From Oceanisphaera sp. IT1-181 (GTDB taxonomy: Bacteria > Pseudomonadota > Gammaproteobacteria > Enterobacterales > Aeromonadaceae), in the NCBI RefSeq assembly GCF_033807535.1, contig NZ_CP136856.1:2661001-2725000 (forward strand): a DNA stretch of 64,000 bases, read 5' to 3'. The stretch's first letter is position 1. The number at the start of each line of letters is the position of its first letter. A program made the translations under genes and the position numbers. Under the pieces are notes generated by a model. That model was not told where the DNA came from. It ran no database searches and worked only from the letters and a program-made list of their open reading frames with translations. Shown in pieces: positions 44,151 to 53,398 of the stretch.

Positions 44151-45095
44151 CTATGACAGCGGGTCCTGATCTGCCCCTTCCTTTTCAATCTGGGGTGGGA
44201 GCATGTGCTCACGCTTCACACCCAACATCATAGCCCAAGCGCTGGCTATATAGATAGAAGAGTAAGTACCAAAACCAATACCTATCAATAACGCGGTCGC
44301 AAAACCGTGTATTAAGGCTCCGCCTTTCCAAAACAAGGCGATCACCACCACCAGCGTCGTCAACGAGGTAATCAAGGTACGGCTCAAGGTATCGGTGATG
44401 GCTTCGTTAAATACCTGTACCGTGCTGACCGTGCGCACGCGACGAAAGCTTTCGCGCACTCGGTCAAACACCACTATGGTATCGTTTAACGAATAACCGA
44501 TTACGGTAAGCAAGGCCGCCACTATGGTTAGGTCGACTTCAATCTGGATCCACGAGAACACGCCGAGCGTAATGATTACATCGTGCGCCAGTGACATCAC
44601 AGCACCCGAGGCTAAGCGCCATTCAAAGCGCAGACCCACGTAGGCCATAATACACAGTAAAGCGGCCAAAATGGCTAAGCCGCCCTGCTCCGCCAACTCT
44701 TTACCAATGGCGGGCCCAACAAACTCCAAGCGCTTCATTTCTGCTGGGTTATTGGCTTGTTGTACCGCCACCAATACGCCATCGCCTTGCTGCTGCACAT
44801 CACCGTCGGCGTGGGGTGCTAAGCGTATTAACACATCACGACTGGTACCAAAGTTTTGCACTGTGGCACCCGCCAATCCGGCTGCATCTAATTGCTGGCG
44901 TATTTCATCCAAGTCTACCGATTGACTAAACTCCACTTCAACTACAGTGCCGCCAGTGAAGTCTAGGCCCCAGTTCAAGCCTTTGGTAAACAAAGAATAG
45001 AAACACAGCGCTATCAATACCAAGGAAAAAACAGACGCCGCCTTGGCATGGCGCATAAAGCGAATGGGCTCTCGGGTTTTGAGGATCTCAAACAT
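44151..45095 (-). CDS. secF: Protein translocase subunit SecF
   Basis: SecF works with SecD and YajC to drive late steps of protein export using the proton gradient. The 314-residue protein has six membrane helices and one periplasmic loop between the first two. The family motif GLDFTGGTVVEV follows helix 1, and the helix-4 to helix-5 region holds VIGYSLNDTIVVFDRVRE. It starts 10 bp after the secD stop. Confidence 0.97.
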   Translation of the reverse strand: MFEILKTREPIRFMRHAKAASVFSLVLIALCFYSLFTKGLNWGLDFTGGTVVEVEFSQSVDLDEIRQQLDAAGLAGATVQNFGTSRDVLIRLAPHADGDVQQQGDGVLVAVQQANNPAEMKRLEFVGPAIGKELAEQGGLAILAALLCIMAYVGLRFEWRLASGAVMSLAHDVIITLGVFSWIQIEVDLTIVAALLTVIGYSLNDTIVVFDRVRESFRRVRTVSTVQVFNEAITDTLSRTLITSLTTLVVVIALFWKGGALIHGFATALLIGIGFGTYSSIYIASAWAMMLGVKREHMLPPQIEKEGADQDPLS

Positions 45096-45105
45096 GGTTA
45101 CTTCC

Positions 45106-46959
45106 TCATATCGACAATTTGCTGAGACGTTTGCCGCCCCAGAGCAAGTTCACTATGGCTCGTGTACCCACAATCGCGGTAAACATCGAAGCCAAAATAC
45201 CTATGATCAAGGTGATGGCAAAGCCTTTGATGGGGCCTGTGCCTATCGCAAATAAAATGATTGCAGTGATCAAGGTGGTAATGTTGGAGTCGGCAATAGT
45301 GCCCAGTGCCTTGTCGTAGCCCACGTGTATCGCTTGCTGTACACCGCGACCGTCTCTGAGCTCTTCACGAATTCGCTCAAAGATAAGCACGTTGGCATCC
45401 ACCGACATCCCTATGGTCAGCACGATACCAGCAATGCCAGGCAGCGTCATGGTGGCGCCGGGCACCATAGACATTACGCCTATGATGATCACCAAGTTGG
45501 CAAATAAAGCCACGTTCGCCACCAGACCAAACTTGCGATAATAAATCGCCATGAAGATCACCACGGCCAACATGCCGTACAACATAGCCATAATACCGTT
45601 TTCGATATTTTGCTTGCCCAGACTTGGGCCTATGGTGCGCTCTTCCACAATTTGAATAGGCGCGATTAAGGCGCCAGCGCGCAGCAATAAAGATAAATTT
45701 TGCGCTTCCGCCATCGAGTCTATGCCGGTAATGCGAAAACTACGGCCTAAACGCGATTGTATGGTGGCAATGTTAATCACTTCTTGCTGTTTGTAGAGCT
45801 GGCTCGAGCCATCCTCATTTTTTTCATCACCGGTTTTATACTCGGTAAACACAGTCGCCATGGAGCGGCCTACGTTATCCTTGGTAAAATCGGCCATGCG
45901 GCTACCACCGGGCGCATCCAAGCTGATGTTCACTTGCGGACGACTAAACTCATCCATGCTGGCACTGGAGTCAACGATGTGCTCACCGGTCAAGATCACC
46001 CGCTTTTGCAGCACTACGGGCCGATTATTACGATCGCGCATCAACTCGCTATTGGCGGGTACGCGCCCCGCATCAGCCGCAGCTACGTCTGCTTTCTCAT
46101 CGATTAAACGAAACTCAAGAGTCGCGGTGGCACCCAGAATCTCTTTGGCGCGCGCCGTATCTTGAATACCGGGCAATTGCACTACGATGCGATCCGCACC
46201 TTGGCGTTGTACCAAAGGCTCGGCCACACCCAGCTCATTAACACGGTTACGAATAATGGTGATGTTTTGCTGCAGTGCGTATTCTTTTACTTCTTTTAAG
46301 CGCTGCTCGCTCATAGTGGCAAACAAGCCGAAGTTATCGCCGCTGTCGCGCTCAGAAAACACCAAGCCCGGGTAGCGATCCCGTAAATAACTTAAACTCT
46401 GATTGCGGGTATCGGCGTCACGAAACACCACTAAGGTGCCGTCGTCTTTGCTTAATACACCCGAATAACGCAGGCGTTTTTCCCGTAAATCGGTACGGAA
46501 GTCTTGAATTCGTTGTTCTTGGACGCGATTAAGCGCTTCGTCCATGTCCACTTCCATCAGAAAGTGCACACCACCGCGCAAGTCCAAGCCTAATTTAAGC
46601 GGGCCAGCACCTATGGCTTGTAACCAACTGGGAGTGGCGGGCGCAAGGTTAAGGGCCGTGATGTAGTTATCACCCAACAGCTCGGCCACTAATTCTTTGC
46701 CTTTCAGTTGGTCGTCGGTGTCGCGAAAACGCACCAACAATTGATTGTCTTCCAGTGCGGCACTTTTAATTTCTATGTCCGCAGCTGCTAAACGCTGCTG
46801 CGTTTTAACCAGTATTTCGCTCGTTACTTGGGTACCACGAGTGCCGGATACCTGTAATGCGGGGTCTTCACCAAATAAATTAGGTGCTGCATATAGAAAA
46901 CTGATGGCGACCACGAAGATCACCATCAAGTATTTCCACAGCGGATATCGGTTTAACAC
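45106..46959 (-). CDS. secD: Protein translocase subunit SecD
   Basis: SecD is the larger partner of SecF. The 617 residues contain membrane helix 1 near the N-terminus, the P1 periplasmic domain with GLDLRGGVHFLMEVD, and five C-terminal helices with GMSVDANVLIFERIREEL. The length is that of the E. coli-type protein. It follows yajC by 19 bp in the standard order. Confidence 0.97.
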   Translation of the reverse strand: MLNRYPLWKYLMVIFVVAISFLYAAPNLFGEDPALQVSGTRGTQVTSEILVKTQQRLAAADIEIKSAALEDNQLLVRFRDTDDQLKGKELVAELLGDNYITALNLAPATPSWLQAIGAGPLKLGLDLRGGVHFLMEVDMDEALNRVQEQRIQDFRTDLREKRLRYSGVLSKDDGTLVVFRDADTRNQSLSYLRDRYPGLVFSERDSGDNFGLFATMSEQRLKEVKEYALQQNITIIRNRVNELGVAEPLVQRQGADRIVVQLPGIQDTARAKEILGATATLEFRLIDEKADVAAADAGRVPANSELMRDRNNRPVVLQKRVILTGEHIVDSSASMDEFSRPQVNISLDAPGGSRMADFTKDNVGRSMATVFTEYKTGDEKNEDGSSQLYKQQEVINIATIQSRLGRSFRITGIDSMAEAQNLSLLLRAGALIAPIQIVEERTIGPSLGKQNIENGIMAMLYGMLAVVIFMAIYYRKFGLVANVALFANLVIIIGVMSMVPGATMTLPGIAGIVLTIGMSVDANVLIFERIREELRDGRGVQQAIHVGYDKALGTIADSNITTLITAIILFAIGTGPIKGFAITLIIGILASMFTAIVGTRAIVNLLWGGKRLSKLSI

Positions 46960-46978
46960 GCTGTGCTCCTTAAGAGGC

Positions 46979-47305
46979 TTAAAGGGACTGAATAGAGCCT
47001 TTAGGCAGGACGGCAGTAATAAAGTCCTTCTTAATGGTCACTTGGCTTTGCTCGCTCAAGCTCAACAGCACATAGTCGCTGTCGGCAGTAATTTTTGCGA
47101 TCTTGCCTACCAAGCCACCGTTGGTCAGCACTTCGTCGCCTTTACCCAATGCCGCCATCAGGTTCTTGTGCTCTTTAACGCGCTTAGACTGAGGACGGAA
47201 AATCATAAAGTAAAAAATCAAACCAAATACGGCCAGCATGATGATCATTTCCATGCCACCACCAGCAACACCACCTTGAGCGTGAGCGTTAGAGATAAAG
47301 TTCAT
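46979..47305 (-). CDS. yajC: SecDF accessory protein YajC
   Basis: YajC is a small inner-membrane protein that joins the SecDF complex. One membrane helix (about residues 18-38, MIIMLAVFGLIFYFMIF) is followed by the conserved RPQSKRVKEHKNLMAALGKGDEVLTNGG. The length of 108 residues is normal. It lies between tgt and secD. Confidence 0.96.
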   Translation of the reverse strand: MNFISNAHAQGGVAGGGMEMIIMLAVFGLIFYFMIFRPQSKRVKEHKNLMAALGKGDEVLTNGGLVGKIAKITADSDYVLLSLSEQSQVTIKKDFITAVLPKGSIQSL

Positions 47306-47418
47306 TAGTGTTCATTCCTCATTGATAATTAAACAATAAAATAATTAAGCGTTAAATCCCTAAGAGCCATCTAAAAAACAGGACGTAATGCCCTGCTCCT
47401 TACTGACAAATAAAGCGG

Positions 47419-48564
47419 TTATTGGTCACTTTCTGCAGCAACTTGGCCCAAAGGCGGAACTGCAAGTCCTTTGCGCGCGTAGAAGTCTGCCACAAACTCA
47501 TCTAATTTACCCTGCTCTATAGCACCGCGTAAACCTTCCATCACTCTTTGGTAGTAACGCAGATTATGAATGGTGTTTAAACGCGAGCCTAAAATCTCAT
47601 TACATTTGTCTAAATGATGCAAATAAGAGCGCGAATAATTCTTACAGGTGTAGCAATCACACTCTGCATCTAGCGGGCCAGTATCGACTTTGTGCTTGGC
47701 GTTGCGAATTTTAACCACGCCATCTGTGGTAAATAAATGGCCGTTACGGGCGTTACGAGTCGGCATTACGCAGTCGAACATATCGATACCGCGACGCACG
47801 CCTTCTACTAAGTCTTCCGGCTTACCCACACCCATTAAATAACGGGGCTTATCAGCAGGAATGAGCGGGCAAGTATGCTCTAATATCTTATGCATCTCGG
47901 CCTTGGGCTCACCCACCGCCAAGCCACCAATGGCATAACCGTCAAAGCCGATGTCCAGCAAACCGGTCAAGGACTCATCACGCAAGTCCTCGTACATGCC
48001 GCCTTGGACGATGCCAAACAAGGCATTTTTATTGCCCTGTTTATCAAAATGATCCCGTGAGCGTTTAGCCCAGCGCAACGACATCTCCATGGATTTTTTC
48101 GCTTCTTCCCACGTAGCTGGGAAAGGCGTGCATTCGTCCATGATCATCACTACATCCGAACCCAGATCGTACTGGATCTCCATCGACACTTCCGGTGACA
48201 AGAAAATCTTATCGCCGTTTACGGGATTGCGAAAAAACACCCCCTCTTCAGTGATGGTGCGGATATCGCCGAGGCTAAATACCTGAAAACCGCCAGAGTC
48301 CGTTAAAATTGGCCCCTGCCAGTTCATAAAGTCATGCAAGTCACCGTGCAACTTCATCACTTCTTGACCAGGGCGCACCCAGAGGTGAAAGGTGTTGCCC
48401 AGCAAGATTTGCGCGCCGGTAGCGTGCACTTCTTCTGGGGTCATGCCTTTTACCGTGCCATAGGTGCCCACCGGCATAAACGCTGGGGTATCGACCACGC
48501 CGCGATCAAAGGTGAGGCGGCCGCGACGGGCTAAGCCGTCTGTGGTATGCAGTTCAAACTTCAT
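47419..48564 (-). CDS. tgt: Queuine/preQ1 tRNA-guanine transglycosylase
   Basis: Tgt exchanges guanine-34 for preQ1 in tRNAs with GUN anticodons, a step in queuosine synthesis. Residues include the base-binding DSGGFQVFSL, the nucleophile region DCVMPTRNARNG, and the zinc site CDCYTCKNYSRSYLHHL. The protein has 381 residues. It follows queA, the next enzyme of the pathway, on the same strand, 216 bp downstream of it. Confidence 0.97.
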   Translation of the reverse strand: MKFELHTTDGLARRGRLTFDRGVVDTPAFMPVGTYGTVKGMTPEEVHATGAQILLGNTFHLWVRPGQEVMKLHGDLHDFMNWQGPILTDSGGFQVFSLGDIRTITEEGVFFRNPVNGDKIFLSPEVSMEIQYDLGSDVVMIMDECTPFPATWEEAKKSMEMSLRWAKRSRDHFDKQGNKNALFGIVQGGMYEDLRDESLTGLLDIGFDGYAIGGLAVGEPKAEMHKILEHTCPLIPADKPRYLMGVGKPEDLVEGVRRGIDMFDCVMPTRNARNGHLFTTDGVVKIRNAKHKVDTGPLDAECDCYTCKNYSRSYLHHLDKCNEILGSRLNTIHNLRYYQRVMEGLRGAIEQGKLDEFVADFYARKGLAVPPLGQVAAESDQ

Positions 48565-48687
48565 GGTATTACCTCTTAGCGATCAGAGAAACAGTCTGAT
48601 CTTGTTGTAAATCAGGTGAGAGTGAAGCCTCACTGTTTTGCTATGCAAAACCGGCCAGCTAAAGCGGCCTCTACCTGTTATATCCTG

Positions 48688-48708
48688 TTTAGCTTGGTAC
48701 TTAGCGCT
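48688..48708 (-). repeat. Class B heptamer array, 3 units
   Basis: On the minus strand three 7-bp units, AGCGCTA, AGTACCA and AGCTAAA, lie downstream of queA. Confidence 0.65.
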
Positions 48709-48716
48709 GCCTTCTA

Positions 48717-48761
48717 GTTCCGCCTTCGGCGAAATGCGAGAGCAAGCGTTCGCCTACAAAA
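48717..48761 (+). repeat. 45-bp dispersed hairpin repeat, copy 2
   Basis: This copy matches 3079-3123 across its whole length. It lies between queA and tgt, near class A and class B heptamers, just as copy 1 lies between two class A arrays. Confidence 0.85.
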
Positions 48762-48780
48762 AACTGTCCCCCTTCTCGCC

Positions 48781-49830
48781 TCACATTTTTTTCTGGCGCG
48801 TCAGCAACATGGCGTCGCCATAACTGAAGAAACGATAACGCTGCTCAATCGCCTGGCGATAGGCTTCTTTAATATGGTCATAACCGGCAAAGGCGCTGAC
48901 TAACATCATCAAGGTGGACTCGGGTAAATGGAAATTGGTGATCATGGCGTCCACCAGCTGAAACTCATATCCCGGATAGATAAAGATATCCGTGTCCCCA
49001 TAAAAAGGCGCCAGCGGCTGCCCTTGTGCAAGACTGGCTTGGGCGGCACTTTCCAAGGAGCGCACCGAGGTGGTGCCCACGGCAATAATACGCCCGCCAC
49101 GTACGCGCGCCGCATTGATCTTATCTACGACCTCAGCGGGGACTTCTATGTATTCGGCGTGCATTTTATGATCCAGCACTTGCTCCACACGCACCGGCTG
49201 AAAGGTGCCCGCCCCCACGTGCAGCGTCACAAAGGCTAACTCGGCGCCCTTTTCTACCAGCGCGTCTAACAGCGCTTGGTCGAAGTGCAAACCCGCCGTG
49301 GGTGCTGCTACTGCACCGGGCTTTTCGTTATACACGGTTTGATAGCGCTCTTTATCCGCGTCTGTATCCGGTCTGTCGATATAAGGCGGCAGCGGCATAT
49401 GGCCCACGGCTTCGAGAATTTCTAGCACAGAGCGCGGGTCATTAAACTCAATTTCAAATAAGGCATCGTGGCGCGCCAGCATGGTGGCCTGCACATTAGG
49501 CTCTAAAATCAGCGCCGTACCCGGTTTGGGCGACTTAGAGGAGCGCACATGCGCCAGCACTCGCTTGTCATCCAATACCCGCTCCACCAAGACTTCAAGC
49601 TTGCCACCGCTGGCCTTTTGGCCATAGAGGCGCGCTGGGATCACGCGGGTATTGTTGAACACTAATAAGTCACCGGCATTTATCTGCGTCAATAACTGCT
49701 GAAAATGACCATGGCTAATGGCACCGCTGTTGCCGTCTACTTGTAGCAAACGACTCGCAGTGCGCTCAGCCATAGGGTGGCGGGCTATCAGTTCATCGGG
49801 GAGTTCAAAGGAAAAATCGCGGACCAGCAT
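48781..49830 (-). CDS. queA: tRNA S-adenosylmethionine ribosyltransferase-isomerase QueA
   Basis: QueA moves the ribosyl part of S-adenosylmethionine to preQ1 in tRNA to form epoxyqueuosine. The 349 residues contain the family regions RDFSFELPDELIARHPM at the start, AAPTAGLHFDQALLD, HVGAGTFQPVR, and TNFHLPESTLMMLVSAFAG. The C-terminal end KKM is followed by TGA within a GTGAGGC unit. It leads the queA-tgt-yajC-secD-secF group. Confidence 0.97.
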   Translation of the reverse strand: MLVRDFSFELPDELIARHPMAERTASRLLQVDGNSGAISHGHFQQLLTQINAGDLLVFNNTRVIPARLYGQKASGGKLEVLVERVLDDKRVLAHVRSSKSPKPGTALILEPNVQATMLARHDALFEIEFNDPRSVLEILEAVGHMPLPPYIDRPDTDADKERYQTVYNEKPGAVAAPTAGLHFDQALLDALVEKGAELAFVTLHVGAGTFQPVRVEQVLDHKMHAEYIEVPAEVVDKINAARVRGGRIIAVGTTSVRSLESAAQASLAQGQPLAPFYGDTDIFIYPGYEFQLVDAMITNFHLPESTLMMLVSAFAGYDHIKEAYRQAIEQRYRFFSYGDAMLLTRQKKM

Positions 49831-50078
49831 ACAACACCTCTTGTCTTAACGGGCGCTAGTCTAGTAAGGCGACCCTTTTGGATCAAGGCAATTCGATATT
49901 GATGGCGCATAATGAATAATATGAAGAGATAGCGTAAGGTCAGTAGTGAAGACAGACCTGAAGAATTAGATAACGCCTTGTAAGCGATAAGACTATTTTG
50001 TGGAAGACAGATTTGTAAAGGCCGTTTTGCGACACCGCTAGGCCTTAGACTATCTTGATATAAAAAAGGGGAAGACTT

Positions 50079-50570
50079 ATGTCAGCTATCGTCTCTGAAA
50101 TTATGACCCGCGAAATTATCGGCCTGCCGCCCTCGGCCACGCTCAGTGAAGCGCGCACCTTAATGCAGCGCCATCATATTCGCCACTTACCCGTGTTGGA
50201 AGACGATCAACTGATCGGCTTGGTCAGCCAGCGCGATATCTTAGCGGCTCAAGAGTCTAGCCTAGAAACAGGCCAAAACGGCCGCTTTCTCGAACAGCAT
50301 CCCCTGTCAAAAATCATGATTAAAGAGGTGGTGACCGTCAGCCCTAAGGCCGGCATTCGTGAAGCGGCGCTGCATTTACAAAAACACAAATACGGCTGCT
50401 TACCTGTGGTCGATAAAGGCAAGGTCGTGGGCATAGTCACCGACAGTGATTTTGTAACGGTGGCAATCCATTTACTCGAGGTCTTGGATGCACAGCTTGC
50501 CGAGCAACCCTTTGATGATTTGGACTCTGATGAGCTGGATTTAGCCATACCGCACCCAGCAGAAGAGTAA
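50079..50570 (+). CDS. Tandem CBS-domain protein
   Basis: This 163-residue protein consists of two CBS domains (about residues 5-60 and 78-130). CBS pairs bind adenosyl nucleotides such as AMP, ATP or SAM and act as sensors. HHIRHLPVLEDDQLIGLVSQRDIL and HKYGCLPVVDKGKVVGIVTDSDFV are the two repeat cores. No catalytic domain is attached. GGGGAAG precedes the ATG. It is followed by acpH, with a 43-bp gap. The partner is unknown. Confidence 0.88.
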   Translation: MSAIVSEIMTREIIGLPPSATLSEARTLMQRHHIRHLPVLEDDQLIGLVSQRDILAAQESSLETGQNGRFLEQHPLSKIMIKEVVTVSPKAGIREAALHLQKHKYGCLPVVDKGKVVGIVTDSDFVTVAIHLLEVLDAQLAEQPFDDLDSDELDLAIPHPAEE

Positions 50571-50613
50571 TCTATAACCCATAGCTAAGAGCCAATAACC
50601 AGAGCCATGACAC

Positions 50614-51195
50614 ATGAACTATTTGGCGCACTTGCATCTGGCGCACATTAGCCACACCAGCTTGGCCGGCGCCCTATTAGGGGAATATGCCAAAGGCCAC
50701 ATAGACACCCAGTTAGCACCCGAACTGCAACTGGGTATTCGACTGCATCGCCAGATTGACAGCTTTACCGATGCCCATCCGCTGCATCTTGGGGCGGTGC
50801 AAGCCATGCCGAGCCCTTTTCGCCGCTATGGCGGCATTATCATGGACATGATGTTTGATCATTTTCTGGCTCTCCATTGGCATTGCTATCATGAACAACC
50901 GTTACCGGATTTTATTAATGAGGCCCACCGGCAATTAACACCCGATGCCCAGTGGCCTGCCGCAATGGTGACGCTGGTGGCACGCATGCAGCAATATCAA
51001 CTGCTCGCCAGCTATCAAACCTTAGACGGTATTAGTCTGGCTCTTTCTCGCATCGACCAGCGCTTTCGCCGCCCCACCCCTCTGCCCCAATGCGCACCTT
51101 TATTACGCGCTCATTATGATGACATGGAACAGGCCTTTCTCGGCTTCTACCCCGAGCTGATGGAATTTGTGATTGCGAAAGCGCGTGAGGCGTGA
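50614..51195 (+). CDS. acpH: Acyl carrier protein phosphodiesterase
   Basis: AcpH removes the 4'-phosphopantetheine arm from holo-ACP. The 193 residues match the family, with MNYLAHLHLA at the start, LGIRLHRQIDSFTDAHP, and MDMMFDHFLA carrying the conserved His and Asp residues of its HD-like fold. The last residues, AREA and the stop, are encoded by a heptamer array. No strong ribosome site is seen before the ATG at 50614. Confidence 0.9.
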   Translation: MNYLAHLHLAHISHTSLAGALLGEYAKGHIDTQLAPELQLGIRLHRQIDSFTDAHPLHLGAVQAMPSPFRRYGGIIMDMMFDHFLALHWHCYHEQPLPDFINEAHRQLTPDAQWPAAMVTLVARMQQYQLLASYQTLDGISLALSRIDQRFRRPTPLPQCAPLLRAHYDDMEQAFLGFYPELMEFVIAKAREA

Positions 51196-51209
51196 GGCGT
51201 GAGGCGTGA
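51183..51209 (+). repeat. Class A heptamer array over the acpH stop
   Basis: Four units of GCGTGAG (the same cycle as GTGAGGC) run from the last codons of acpH through its TGA stop into the gap. Confidence 0.9.
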
Positions 51210-51231
51210 AAAAATAACCACTAAATATTTT

Positions 51232-51406
51232 TTCACCACGGAATACACGGAAGAACACGGAAAAATAGTGATCAGATCTGAAATAGATTTAATGGTAAGG
51301 GCCAACCGAGCCAGATTCTTAGGTGTTAGATCTTACCAATAATAAGCTCTGTTCATTTGTCGCTTGTGAACTGCGTCCGTGCGTTCCGTGTTCTTCCGTG
51401 GCAAAA
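51232..51406 (+). repeat. CCACGGAA inverted-repeat element
   Basis: The left arm has three CACGGAA cores and the right arm mirrors them as TTCCGTG, ending CCGTGGC. The block starting GGAAAAATAGTGATCAGATC inside the left arm is identical to that in the element at 15044. The element fills the gap between acpH and the kinase gene. Confidence 0.85.
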
Positions 51407-51431
51407 ATGGCTTTATGTTTGTACTTGCCAT

Positions 51432-51453
51432 CTTCCTCACGTTTTACCCTTCA
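51432..51453 (-). repeat. Class A heptamer array over the kinase stop
   Basis: On the minus strand units GTGAAGG, GTAAAAC and GTGAGGA encode the end of the kinase reading frame (Glu-Gly-stop) and extend past it. Confidence 0.75.
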
Positions 51454-53321
51454 CTATTGACAGCTACCTTTGGATTGGCCGGATAGAAGCAATCGGGCTG
51501 TACTACTTGGCTATTAAAGAAGCGGGTATTTTTATGGGGCAATTTCATAAAGCCGGCCACGCCTTGATCTGTGATCATCGGGATCAGCGCCACCACTTGT
51601 GCCAGTAATGCGGCAAAGTCTGTTTCTGCGCTAACGTCGAGCAGCCGATAATAACTGTGCAACTTCAGATGCTGAGCGGTTACTTCAAAAATTATACAGC
51701 CACTGTGATGAATATCATTGAGCCTAGCGAGCACCGCCATCATAGAAGCGGGCAAAGTAAGCTGTTCATCAGGATCTCGGCCATCTTCAAAATAGGAATG
51801 CTGGCGACTGGCATCCGCAGGGCTGGCATTAGTTGCTAAGCGATAAGCCAGCTGCATATCAGCGCTAGGCTGAAAGGGCTGACTGGGGTCAAGACGACTT
51901 AAATGCAGCGTATTGCGCGCATTAAACAAACAGGCTTTAAACAAGCCCACTTTGGTGATGCCTTGTGCCAACTTCACCACATTATTCACCGCTTGGGTAA
52001 AGGCCAGCTCCAGCTCGGCATCATATAAATTCAAGCTAGAGTCGATATACAGACCTTCCGTTTGCCACTGCACCACCAAGCCACCCACCACTGGATAACG
52101 GCCCAGCCGACTGACAGCGGCCAAAAAGGCTTTTTCACCGTCGCCCATACCCGCCAAGTAATTTTTATAATAACGCGCCAGCTGAGCATCATTAATATCG
52201 AGCAGCAAGCTTGGCTCATCCTGCTCGGCTAAGGCTTCCCGTAAAAAAGAGGTGCGTGATGAATAGACCACAGTATCCATGGCAGAGGCATATGAACTCA
52301 CCCACACCGGCAGCTGGGCCTGTGGCTCCGAAAGCGGCAGTTCGGGCAACACTAAGTGCTGTAATCGCGCCATGTACTGCATAAAGTAATCCCCCGCTTG
52401 GCGGCGTTGGTTGGGATCTGGCGCTAATAAGCCATCAAGCATCAGCGCCAGCTCTTTGGGGAGGCCTAAGCTGCGCGCGGGCAGCACGGCTTGCCCAAAG
52501 CGACAACCTTGGCCTGAGGCCAAGGCATACAAGGTGGCGGCCACGCCTTGTTCATCAAAGCGCGGGTTAGATAAAGCGCCGGCTCTTTGCTCAGCGCCAA
52601 TAAAGTAAATATCGCCCAAGCGAGCATTAGTGTGTTGCAAGTCCGCCGACATAAGCTGCATCACATTGCTTGAAACACACTGCCCCTGACTGTCGGTTTG
52701 GGCAAACACCGATGAGCCCCAATCCACTAGGCAGATACGATTAGTATTGGCATCAAACACAATATTTGAGGGCTTAATATCACCGTGTACTATGGGTCGT
52801 TTTTGGCCGTCTTGTTGTTGGCCGTCTTGCTTTTGGCCGTGTTCCTGGGGGTCGCGTAGCATCTGCAAAATATCGACCAGCTGCACGCCAATATCCACAA
52901 CTTGTCGGGCCGATAATCGACCTACGCGTAAACTGTATTGCTCCAGATCTAAGCCCTGTGCCCGGCTCATCATTAAAATGCCTTGTTTCTTAATGCGTTT
53001 ATAAGTGATGAAACGCGGCACCCGCGGGTGATGCACTTGCGACAACATATAGGCTTCATCGGCGAGGCGCTCCCGCACCGCGAGCGCCAAGGTAATGCGA
53101 GAGAACTTAAAGGCATACTCTTGGCCCGATTCGGCCCAGCCGGCAAAGGTAAAACCGTAGGCCCCTTGGCCCACAAGTTGAATATCTTGATAACCTAAGG
53201 CCTCTAACTTGGCGATACAGAGTGCGATCCAATCTTTGAGCTTTTTGGCATCACCCGCATTGAGCAAATACACCGACTGCTCTTCTGGAATATAAAAATT
53301 GTCTAGTCGATGCGCATCCAT
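51444..53321 (-). CDS. Hanks-type serine/threonine protein kinase with unknown C-terminal domain
   Basis: The N-terminal 320 residues form a protein kinase fold: glycine loop GQGAYGFTFAG (51-61), ATP-binding lysine in AFKF (Lys72), catalytic loop HGDIKPSN (Asp181) and metal site DWG (Asp200). The usual HRD arginine is replaced by Gly, and DFG by DWG; both occur in active non-RD kinases. A Gln/Gly/Asp-rich insert (159-175) before the catalytic loop is encoded by repeated DNA. Residues 330-625 match nothing I recognise, and no membrane segment is seen. It starts 77 bp after the E2 gene of the branched-chain dehydrogenase on the same strand and may be cotranscribed. Target unknown. Confidence 0.82.
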   Translation of the reverse strand: MDAHRLDNFYIPEEQSVYLLNAGDAKKLKDWIALCIAKLEALGYQDIQLVGQGAYGFTFAGWAESGQEYAFKFSRITLALAVRERLADEAYMLSQVHHPRVPRFITYKRIKKQGILMMSRAQGLDLEQYSLRVGRLSARQVVDIGVQLVDILQMLRDPQEHGQKQDGQQQDGQKRPIVHGDIKPSNIVFDANTNRICLVDWGSSVFAQTDSQGQCVSSNVMQLMSADLQHTNARLGDIYFIGAEQRAGALSNPRFDEQGVAATLYALASGQGCRFGQAVLPARSLGLPKELALMLDGLLAPDPNQRRQAGDYFMQYMARLQHLVLPELPLSEPQAQLPVWVSSYASAMDTVVYSSRTSFLREALAEQDEPSLLLDINDAQLARYYKNYLAGMGDGEKAFLAAVSRLGRYPVVGGLVVQWQTEGLYIDSSLNLYDAELELAFTQAVNNVVKLAQGITKVGLFKACLFNARNTLHLSRLDPSQPFQPSADMQLAYRLATNASPADASRQHSYFEDGRDPDEQLTLPASMMAVLARLNDIHHSGCIIFEVTAQHLKLHSYYRLLDVSAETDFAALLAQVVALIPMITDQGVAGFMKLPHKNTRFFNSQVVQPDCFYPANPKVAVNSEG

Positions 53322-53398
53322 ATCACCTGCCTCTCAACTGAATATCTTCGCACTTAATGTTCTTTAACTTACAAGCTCTTTAACTTAAGGCCCTTACC

